A stretch of DNA of 38,150 nt from the NCBI GenBank assembly GCA_947486575.1, contig CANKUB010000036.1, positions 1 through 38,150 on the forward strand, in the 5' to 3' direction. This stretch comes from Betaproteobacteria bacterium (GTDB lineage: Bacteria > Pseudomonadota > Gammaproteobacteria > Burkholderiales > SG8-41). Position 1 is the stretch's first letter. The number at the start of each line of letters is the position of its first letter. Positions 32,388-38,150 of the stretch are shown here, in pieces. A model generated the notes under the pieces. That model did not search any database. It saw only the letters and a program-made list of their open reading frames with translations, and was not told where the DNA came from. Made by a program: the position numbers and the translations under genes.

Positions 32388-33545
32388 TTAAAGTTTGCGC
32401 AGAATCTCTGCGCCTTTGGCCAATGTTTCTTCCGATTTGGCAAAACAGAACCGCAGCACTTTGTGCGCGGGGGGCTGGCGATAAAAAACTGACACCGGTA
32501 TCGACGCAATACCTTTTTCCTTGATCAACCGTATCGCGAGATCAGTGTCCTGCTCGTCGCTGATGGCGCTGTAGTCAAGGTTCTGAAAAAATGTGCCGCG
32601 CGAAGGCAGCGGTTTGAAGCGTGAGCCTTCAAGATGCGCCAGAAAAAAATCGCGTTTCTGCTGGTAAAACGCGGGCAGCGCCAGATACGCATCGCGGTTC
32701 TTCATGAAATCGGCAAGTGCGTATTGCACCGGGCCATTGGAGACGAAGGCATTGAATTGATGCACTTTGCGAAATTCCAGCATCAGGTTTTTGGGTGCTG
32801 CGACGTAACCCATTTTCCAGCCGGTAACGGCATAGGCTTTGCCGAATGAGTTGACCACAAAACTGCGCTCCGCCAGCAGTGGAAAGCGCGCGACACTTTG
32901 ATGCTGATGGCCATCGAATACCAGATGCTCATAGACCTCATCGCTGGCCACAACGATGTTGGTGTCGTTGAGCAGACTTTCCAGCACACGCAAATCTTCA
33001 GCGGAAAAGACACTGGCGGTCGGATTGTTCGGTGTGTTCAAAATGATCATGCGGGTGCGTGGCGTGATGGCGTTTTTGACGGCCTCCCAATCGATGCTGT
33101 AATCGGGATAGCGCATCTGCACATAGACTGGAACGCCGCCATTGACTTCAACCGCCGGGCCGTAACTATCGTAAGCAGGCTCGAACAAAATCACCTCGTC
33201 GCCGGGGCTGACAAAGGCGGTGACAGCGGTGAAGATGCCATAGGTTGCCCCCGGCGTTACCGTGACTTCATGCTCAGGATCGTATGCCGCGCCGTAGAGA
33301 AATTGTATCTTCTCGGCTATGGCCTCGCGCAGACCGATAATGCCTGCCATGGGCGGATATTGATTCAAGCCCGAGTTGATATATTTGCAGAACAGTGCGC
33401 GCAGTTCGGGCGCACAATCAAAATCCGGGAAGCCCTGCGACAGATTGATCGCGTTGTACTCCGCCGCGAGCTTCGACATGGTAGTGAAAATCGTAGTGCC
33501 GACATTGGGGAGTTTGGAGGTGATGGGTTGCGGGTAGGTAGGCAT
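32388..33545 (-). CDS. Class I/II aminotransferase, methionine-aminotransferase-like
   Basis: A 385-residue fold-type I PLP enzyme close to the YbdL/methionine aminotransferase group. INLSQGFPDFDCAPEL, TPGATYGIFTAV, TPNNPTASVFS and VVASDEVYEHLVF blocks are all present, with the PLP Schiff-base Lys236 in NSFGKAYAVTGWKMGYV. It transfers an amino group from an amino acid such as methionine to a 2-oxo acid. No signal peptide; cytoplasmic. Its downstream neighbour is the truncated sensor fragment, and an AT-rich motif lies just upstream at 33571-33588. Confidence 0.93.
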   Translation of the reverse strand: MPTYPQPITSKLPNVGTTIFTTMSKLAAEYNAINLSQGFPDFDCAPELRALFCKYINSGLNQYPPMAGIIGLREAIAEKIQFLYGAAYDPEHEVTVTPGATYGIFTAVTAFVSPGDEVILFEPAYDSYGPAVEVNGGVPVYVQMRYPDYSIDWEAVKNAITPRTRMIILNTPNNPTASVFSAEDLRVLESLLNDTNIVVASDEVYEHLVFDGHQHQSVARFPLLAERSFVVNSFGKAYAVTGWKMGYVAAPKNLMLEFRKVHQFNAFVSNGPVQYALADFMKNRDAYLALPAFYQQKRDFFLAHLEGSRFKPLPSRGTFFQNLDYSAISDEQDTDLAIRLIKEKGIASIPVSVFYRQPPAHKVLRFCFAKSEETLAKGAEILRKL

Positions 33546-33594
33546 GGTGTAGCTAGCGTGCGAAAAGTTTTAAGTATTTGTTTTTAAAAGATAT

Positions 33595-34461
33595 TCAATT
33601 CGTCGCGACACGCTTCGCCGCCAACGCATTCAAGTCTTCAATATAGCCTTGCAGCTTTTCCTGCACGTGAGCGCGTTGTTGTGGTGTGAGCATGCGCTGA
33701 ACTTCGAGATAAAGTGTGATGCGCTTTTCGTAGCTGTCATCAATGGCAGCATGCACATCGGGGGCGCGGCCCTTTTCCCAATCGGCCAGCCATGGGCGCA
33801 ACGCGCGCGCGAATTCGGCCTTGTTATTGCGGGTGGCGAGCAACGCTAGAAATTCTTTTTGCCGCCGTTGGCGCTCTTGCTGGCGCAGGTGATCGGTGTA
33901 GGGAATGTTGTTGTTCAACACGGCAATACGTTCTTCCTGCGCGTGAGTCAGCGGGCCGGTCCAATCGCGTATGCGTTTCAAGGTGCGATCGAGGCGCGCG
34001 CGGCGGCGATCTTCCTGCGTGCCGCCGAGTTTGTATTCGCGGGTGAATTTCTGGTTGACCTTGGCGAATTCTTTTTCAAGCGCATGAATGTTGTCTGACG
34101 TGAGTGTGGCCAGCAGGTCTACGGCGTCAGGCGTGCCTTTTTCAGCGATCACGCGAAAGCGCGATTTTGTACCCTCGATCAGCCACAGTGCGTCGTCGCG
34201 AGTAATGTTTCGCTGCGCGCGCTGTTTCATCTCGCCAAGAAAACGCGCGTAATCGGGCAGTTGCTCTTGCCGATGCCATGCGAGCAGCGTATCAATGCGC
34301 TTGTTGAATTCGTGTTTTTGCGCGGGATCCAGATCAAAATAATCGTGTGCCATCCACGCGAGTACGGTGTCGGCCTGGTTGTAGACCACACGCACGGCGC
34401 TGCACCCGGTGAGCAGGCTAAAGCTGGCCAGCAGCATTATGCTGACGAGTCGCCGGAACAT
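33595..34461 (-). CDS. DUF6279 family lipoprotein
   Basis: A ~288-residue lipoprotein. MFRRLVSIMLLASFSLLTGC supplies a typical lipobox leading to a lipid-modified Cys. The mature part is helical and charged (QAHDYFDLDPAQKHEFNK-type opening, here HDYFDLDPAQKHEF), as in the DUF6279 family of betaproteobacterial envelope lipoproteins, with long Arg/Lys/Glu-rich coiled stretches (RRRARLDRTLKRIRDW, QQERQRRQKEF). Three in-frame starts (34503, 34476, 34461) are possible; the 34503 one lies inside the terminator hairpin of the neighbouring gene, and none has a clear ribosome-binding site. Function is unknown. Confidence 0.85.
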   Translation of the reverse strand: MFRRLVSIMLLASFSLLTGCSAVRVVYNQADTVLAWMAHDYFDLDPAQKHEFNKRIDTLLAWHRQEQLPDYARFLGEMKQRAQRNITRDDALWLIEGTKSRFRVIAEKGTPDAVDLLATLTSDNIHALEKEFAKVNQKFTREYKLGGTQEDRRRARLDRTLKRIRDWTGPLTHAQEERIAVLNNNIPYTDHLRQQERQRRQKEFLALLATRNNKAEFARALRPWLADWEKGRAPDVHAAIDDSYEKRITLYLEVQRMLTPQQRAHVQEKLQGYIEDLNALAAKRVATN

Positions 34462-34493
34462 CAGGATGGCATGCATGGGTTGCTCAATACAAA

Positions 34494-34527
34494 CAAAGCC
34501 CACAGCAACAAGTGCCTGTGGGCTTTG
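34494..34527 (-). terminator. Rho-independent terminator of the GlcG-like gene
   Basis: A perfect 12-base stem, CAAAGCCCACAG (34494-34505) with CTGTGGGCTTTG (34516-34527), and a 10-base loop. On the reverse strand it is followed by TTTGTATTG, a T-rich tail, and it starts ~28 bases after the stop of the GlcG-like gene at 34555. The start of the DUF6279 lipoprotein gene lies just beyond it on the same strand. Confidence 0.85.
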
Positions 34528-34554
34528 TTGTCATTGTGCTGATTTGCGTTGTAT

Positions 34555-35028
34555 TTACAGTGCGCTTGCGCCAGCCTTGGCGCATTGCTCGTCCTGATCG
34601 CCGGTGACGCCGCTCACGCCTACTGCGCCGATCATTTTGCCACCAACCACCAGTGGTATGCCGCCGGGTGAGCCGATGGCGCCGGGCAGTGTCATCAGCG
34701 CATTGCCACCTTTGGCGATAGCGTCGGCGAATACGCGCGTCGGGCGGCGGTAGGTTGCTGCTGCTTTCGCCTTGGTCTGCGAAATGCCTACGCTGGCGAT
34801 TTGCGTGTCGTCCATTTTTTCAAAGTACACAAGATAGCCATGGGTATCGACTACGGTCACGGCGATGCGCCAACTGTTTTTTGCGCATTCAGCGACAGTG
34901 GCGGCTGCGACTTTACGTGCAGCTTCTACGCCGATGTCGGCACCGTAGGATTGGGCTTGGACGATGCCCGCTGATGCGGCCAGTGCGAGTGAGGCAGCAA
35001 TGCCAGCAAATTTTACAGTTTTAAACAT
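34555..35028 (-). CDS. Secreted GlcG/HbpS-family protein
   Basis: A 157-residue protein of the GlcG/HbpS family. A signal peptide (FKTVKFAGIAASLALAASA, AQA cleavage) leads to a mature domain with VTVVDTHGYLVYFEKMDD, SQTKAKAAATYRRPT, GAIGSPGGIPLVVGGKMIGAVGVSGV and GDQDEQCAKAG blocks. Members bind heme or act in glycolate-related or redox sensing; the periplasmic form is common. ATG 35028 follows AGGAG; the frame open to 35106 is not used. A strong terminator follows. The aldo/keto reductase gene upstream on the same strand ends at 35106 and could be co-transcribed. Confidence 0.9.
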   Translation of the reverse strand: MFKTVKFAGIAASLALAASAGIVQAQSYGADIGVEAARKVAAATVAECAKNSWRIAVTVVDTHGYLVYFEKMDDTQIASVGISQTKAKAAATYRRPTRVFADAIAKGGNALMTLPGAIGSPGGIPLVVGGKMIGAVGVSGVTGDQDEQCAKAGASAL

Positions 35029-35105
35029 GGAGTCTCCTTGGTTTTTAAAAGAGGTTGGTGCAAAGCGCCCGCTACAATACGCTTGGCGCATGCAGCAGGC
35101 AAACA

Positions 35106-36041
35106 CTATAGCGTGTTCAGGTATTCCAGCATGCGCTTACGTTGCGCAGTATCCGGCAGGCGGCCCACACCCGCCTGCAGATTATCCTTCAGATGCGCTA
35201 CGCGGCGCGTGCCGGGAATCACGCACGTTACTGCCGGGTGGCCCAGCAGATATTTCAGGAAAAATTGCGCCCAAGAGTTGCAGTCAAACTCTGCGGCCCA
35301 TGCGGGCAAGGGCTTGCCTTTAACCCGGCTAAATAAATTTGCCTGCGCGAACGGGCGATTGATGATGACGGTCACACCGGCTTCCAGACACGCGGGCAAC
35401 AGTCGTGTTTCCGCTTCGCGCTCGGCCATGGAATAATTAAATTGAACGGTATCGTAAGTATTTGTTTTTATTAATTCTTCCAGTTCGGTATGCGCGCCTT
35501 CGTGATAGTGGGTAATGCCCATGTAGCGAATTTTGCCACTGGCTTTCCACTCGCGCAGGGTGCGCGTGTGGGTGTCGAGATCGAGCAGGTTGTGTATCTG
35601 CATTAAATCCATGTGCCTGGTACGCATGAGCTTTAAGGATTGCTCCATCTGCCGCACGCCGGCTTGCTGACCGCTGGTCCAGACTTTGGTAGCGAAAAAC
35701 AGTTGGTCGCGGTTGTTGAGTTCGCCCGTGAGATCGCCGACGGTGCGTTCGGCTTCACCATACATCGGCGAAGAATCCACTACCGTGCCGCCTGCTGCGG
35801 CAAAATCCAGCAATACCTGTTTCAATTCGGCACGTTCTGGTGCGTTGGCGCCGACATCAAACGTCTGATAGGTGCCGATGCCTACTACCGGTAAGGTATC
35901 GGTGCCTTTGTGAATTTTTCTTCTAATCAAGATGTTAGTATTTGTTTGTGAATGAGCGGTGGGCGAGTGCATGGCAAGCCAGGCGGATGCGGATATCATT
36001 TTCAGAGCACGGCGGCGCTGTTCGATCTGGCGTGTGGGCAT
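35106..36041 (-). CDS. Aldo/keto reductase with Tat-like leader
   Basis: A 311-residue aldo/keto reductase. Asp and Tyr occur in VVDSSPMYG, Lys in FATKVWT and His in LMQIHNLL, completing the catalytic tetrad, and the NADPH-phosphate region CVIPGTRR is near the end. The first 35 residues (QRRRALKMISASAWLAM) resemble a twin-arginine signal (R-R-x-x-L-K followed by a short hydrophobic stretch), which is unusual for this normally cytoplasmic family. It reduces carbonyls with NAD(P)H. The stop is 78 bases before the GlcG-like start. Two copies of the AT-rich motif lie inside this gene (35455-35470, 35935-35950), encoding ordinary residues on the reverse strand. Confidence 0.9.
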   Translation of the reverse strand: MPTRQIEQRRRALKMISASAWLAMHSPTAHSQTNTNILIRRKIHKGTDTLPVVGIGTYQTFDVGANAPERAELKQVLLDFAAAGGTVVDSSPMYGEAERTVGDLTGELNNRDQLFFATKVWTSGQQAGVRQMEQSLKLMRTRHMDLMQIHNLLDLDTHTRTLREWKASGKIRYMGITHYHEGAHTELEELIKTNTYDTVQFNYSMAEREAETRLLPACLEAGVTVIINRPFAQANLFSRVKGKPLPAWAAEFDCNSWAQFFLKYLLGHPAVTCVIPGTRRVAHLKDNLQAGVGRLPDTAQRKRMLEYLNTL

Positions 36042-36197
36042 GCGTGCGCGGTAACGTTATAGAATCGGTCGTTGAAGCTATTGGTAGGTGCTATTGTCAG
36101 GTGGACGTGGCGCTGGAGCCCAATCTACCATAGTAACCCCAATGCGGAAGCACCTTGCTGCCTTGGTCAGGATGGATGAACAAACAGGATTTATACG

Positions 36198-37553
36198 ATG
36201 GTCATTGCAACAGTTAACCGCTTTATCAGTCTCTTTTCCGACGCGTTTGCCGGGCTATCGATCAACGTGCCGGTGGCCGATGTCGAACGCATGGCGATGT
36301 TGATTCAGCACTCCATGGATCATGGGCGTCGCGCCTATCACACGTCCACTCACGTTTTTGACATGTGCGAAGGCATGAATCCGCGACAGGTGCTTGCGAC
36401 CTTGTTTCACGATATCGTATATTTCCAGCTTGACGGCGGATTTCCCAAAGGCGCCGATGCACTGCTCAAGCGCGTGGTGCGCGTCGAACACGACAGAATG
36501 GAGGTGCGTCCCGGCGATGCCAGTGACAAGGGTTACAGTATCTGCACCGGTATTTTTGGTTTCAAGGCCGGGCACGCACTGCCATTGTATGGCGGCATGA
36601 ATGAATTCCTGAGTGCGGTGGTGGCTACGCGTACGCTGGAGCCTTATTTACCACTGAAAGACATTCTCGCGATTGTCGCCTGCATCGAGTCAACGATACC
36701 GTTTCGCATGAACAATGCAGCGGGCCTCAGCAACCTGACGGTACTGCGCAACCGGTTGGGTGATGTCAGTGCCGCGCTGGAATTGCAGCCCACGCTGGCC
36801 GAGCTTGAGTGCATGGTGAAGGACGCCGCAGTGCTGGCGAATCACGACGTGTCGAGTTTTTCCGAGGCTGAGCCAGCGCTTTTTCTGTCGACCACCTGGT
36901 TGTTGATTGAGGAATCCAATGCACCGCTGGCGGCGGTGGGCATTTATTCCATTCAGGACTATCGTACCGCCTTGTCCCGCATGGAAATGTTTCTCGGTTC
37001 ACTCAATCCCGACAGCGTATTCCATGATTACCACGACACACCCGGCGCAAGCGAATTCGCCGCATTGCGTGTGGCCGCGGGCCGCAACCTTGAATTTGCG
37101 ACCAAATATCTGCGCACGAAAATTGTCGGTATTTCCACGGTTGAAGCGTTGGCGCGTGCCACTGGTGGCGATTGTCCGGTATCGATGCTGCTGGGCGATA
37201 TACGCAGCGCGTACGGTCGCCCGGATCGCGTCGAAGATTTTCTGCCGCTAGCGCCGGCGGATGAATCACTACTCGACGCGAAATTGCTGGATGTGCTGGA
37301 AAAAGGCCGCTCCAAGGAATCGGTCAGTGACCTGACGGCCTCACCGCTGACGGCCTGGGTGTACCGAAGTCTCGGCGTTGCAGGCACAGAGCATGCTCTG
37401 CAACAGGCCAGAAAAATGTTCACCGGCGAATTGCCGCCGGGCGATTTTTTGAAGACGCTGGATCGCAACATGGTGTGCGCGCTAACCGAGGCCTGCGCGC
37501 ATATTGCCATCTCGCGCAGAGAAGCCCTGCTCGCGCTGGCAAAAAGCCTGTAA
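36198..37553 (+). CDS. Unknown HD-domain-like protein
   Basis: A 451-residue protein that I do not assign to a named family. Near the N terminus His48 and His52 (RAYHTSTHVFDMC) and His71-Asp72 (TLFHDIVYFQLDG) look like the metal-binding histidines of an HD-type phosphohydrolase, and a further HD pair is in VLANHDVSSF. The C-terminal ~150 residues are helical, with no membrane segment. Possible roles are nucleotide or cyclic-nucleotide hydrolysis, by analogy only. AGGA lies eight bases before the ATG. The CHASE2 gene follows 27 bases later on the same strand, suggesting that both belong to one signalling unit. Confidence 0.75.
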   Translation: MVIATVNRFISLFSDAFAGLSINVPVADVERMAMLIQHSMDHGRRAYHTSTHVFDMCEGMNPRQVLATLFHDIVYFQLDGGFPKGADALLKRVVRVEHDRMEVRPGDASDKGYSICTGIFGFKAGHALPLYGGMNEFLSAVVATRTLEPYLPLKDILAIVACIESTIPFRMNNAAGLSNLTVLRNRLGDVSAALELQPTLAELECMVKDAAVLANHDVSSFSEAEPALFLSTTWLLIEESNAPLAAVGIYSIQDYRTALSRMEMFLGSLNPDSVFHDYHDTPGASEFAALRVAAGRNLEFATKYLRTKIVGISTVEALARATGGDCPVSMLLGDIRSAYGRPDRVEDFLPLAPADESLLDAKLLDVLEKGRSKESVSDLTASPLTAWVYRSLGVAGTEHALQQARKMFTGELPPGDFLKTLDRNMVCALTEACAHIAISRREALLALAKSL

Positions 37554-37580
37554 GCGGCAGGGCGCTGAACCAAGCACGCG

Positions 37581-38150
37581 ATGCGCTGGCTGCGACTCTT
37601 CAAGTTATTCACAATCGGCAGGCTGGCGACGATTGCGGCTCTGGCCGCGGGCATGCTGTTGTACCGCTATGAGCCGTTGCCGGTTAAAGTTGTGCGCAAC
37701 GCCGTATTCGATCAGTATCAGCGCTGGCATCCACGCGAGTATGAAGACGTGGGCGTGCGCATTGTCGATATCGACGACGAAAGCCTGAAACGTATCGGCC
37801 AATGGCCGTGGCCACGCACCCAGGTGGCTGATCTGATTGTCAAGCTGCAAGATGCCGGTTCCGCAGCGATAGGATTCGACGTGATGTTCGCCGAGGCGGA
37901 TCGCACGTCACCCAAAGCGATGGCTGCGCTGTGGAATACACAGGGCGATGTGCGCGATAAGCTGCTGGCGATTCCTGATCACGATCAGGTGATGGCTGGC
38001 GCTTTGCGCGGCGGGCGTGTGGTGCTGGGTTTTGCCGGTAAACGCGATGGCCTGGCGACACGGCTGCCCGCGAAACCATCGCAACTGGGGACTGAGGGGC
38101 CTTCTGCATTGCCGTTTCTCAATGTGATTACCGGTGCGGATGCGTCCCTT
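37581..38150 (+). CDS. CHASE2-domain sensor protein (partial, N terminus)
   Basis: The first 190 codons are inside the window; the frame is still open at the right edge. A short cytoplasmic start (MRWLRLFKLFTIGR) is followed by a transmembrane helix (LATIAALAAGMLLY) and a CHASE2-type extracytoplasmic sensor domain, recognisable by VRIVDIDDESLKRIGQWPWPRTQ and IGFDVMFAEADRTSP. Such proteins usually end in an adenylate/guanylate cyclase, histidine kinase or GGDEF domain, which cannot be seen here. It follows the HD-like gene by 27 bases, so the pair may make and break the same nucleotide signal; that is inference. Confidence 0.85.
   Translation, partial: MRWLRLFKLFTIGRLATIAALAAGMLLYRYEPLPVKVVRNAVFDQYQRWHPREYEDVGVRIVDIDDESLKRIGQWPWPRTQVADLIVKLQDAGSAAIGFDVMFAEADRTSPKAMAALWNTQGDVRDKLLAIPDHDQVMAGALRGGRVVLGFAGKRDGLATRLPAKPSQLGTEGPSALPFLNVITGADASL

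Noticed and set aside
32898-33587. Forward open frame of 229 codons opposite the aminotransferase
   Set aside because: The aminotransferase motifs on the reverse strand are complete.
37028-37654. Reverse open frame of 208 codons opposite the HD-like protein
   Set aside because: No start signal or domain; the Ser/Arg-rich composition fits a shadow frame.
1-38150. tRNA, rRNA, riboswitch or CRISPR loci
   Set aside because: No cloverleaf, rRNA-like or regularly spaced repeat was recognised by eye. A tRNAscan/Infernal run would be decisive.

Overview
The window looks like the chromosome of a betaproteobacterium, most likely a member of the Burkholderiales. The strongest sign is six genes for Bug-type periplasmic solute-binding proteins of tripartite tricarboxylate transporters (TTT), a family greatly expanded in Bordetella, Cupriavidus and relatives. 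DUF6279-type and GlcG/HbpS-type secreted proteins and an ATTCCCGC-type dispersed hairpin fit the same picture. Base composition is moderately GC-rich, with AT-rich intergenic patches.

Layout. 1-464 (-): start of a succinyl-CoA-ligase-beta-like gene, running off the left edge. 639-6436 (+): a tight five-gene operon of D-2-hydroxyacid dehydrogenase, sulfatase, ComA-like (phosphosulfolactate synthase family) protein, second sulfatase and Bug protein. 6451-10950 (-): GNAT acetyltransferase, TPR protein, DnaQ-like exonuclease and a cNMP/CBS/DUF294 protein. 11096-16710: a scarred region with an intact isopropylmalate-dehydratase-like small subunit behind a remnant of its large subunit, an IS91-type transposase remnant, an unknown secreted protein, a truncated and a complete REP-associated tyrosine transposase (RAYT) and a GC-rich Bug gene between the two RAYT copies. 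16895-19284 (-): two more Bug genes. 19364-19950 (-): a VapBC toxin-antitoxin pair. 20134-23563 (-): hydroxyacid dehydrogenase, Bug protein, an intact dehydratase large subunit and a truncated small subunit. 23614-25879: small lipoprotein, an SDR with a degenerate active site, and a Bug protein. 25880-29487 (-): molybdenum hydroxylase operon (2Fe-2S subunit, Mo subunit, cytochrome c, anchored unknown). 29604-38150: enolase-superfamily dehydratase, alpha/beta hydrolase, truncated sensor fragment, methionine-type aminotransferase, DUF6279 lipoprotein, GlcG-like protein, aldo/keto reductase, HD-like protein and the start of a CHASE2 protein.

How it fits together. Most genes appear to serve capture and breakdown of organic acids: Bug proteins bind carboxylates in the periplasm, and neighbouring dehydrogenases, hydratases and a CoA ligase would process them. 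No TctA/TctB membrane subunits lie here, so the Bug proteins must rely on permeases elsewhere or act as sensors. The most novel-looking unit is the sulfatase/ComA-like operon at 639-6436, a candidate for an undescribed organosulfur pathway. The second is a pair of reciprocally truncated dehydratase operons about 8.5 kb apart, which together keep one intact large and one intact small subunit. I saw no rRNA, tRNA or CRISPR array by eye.
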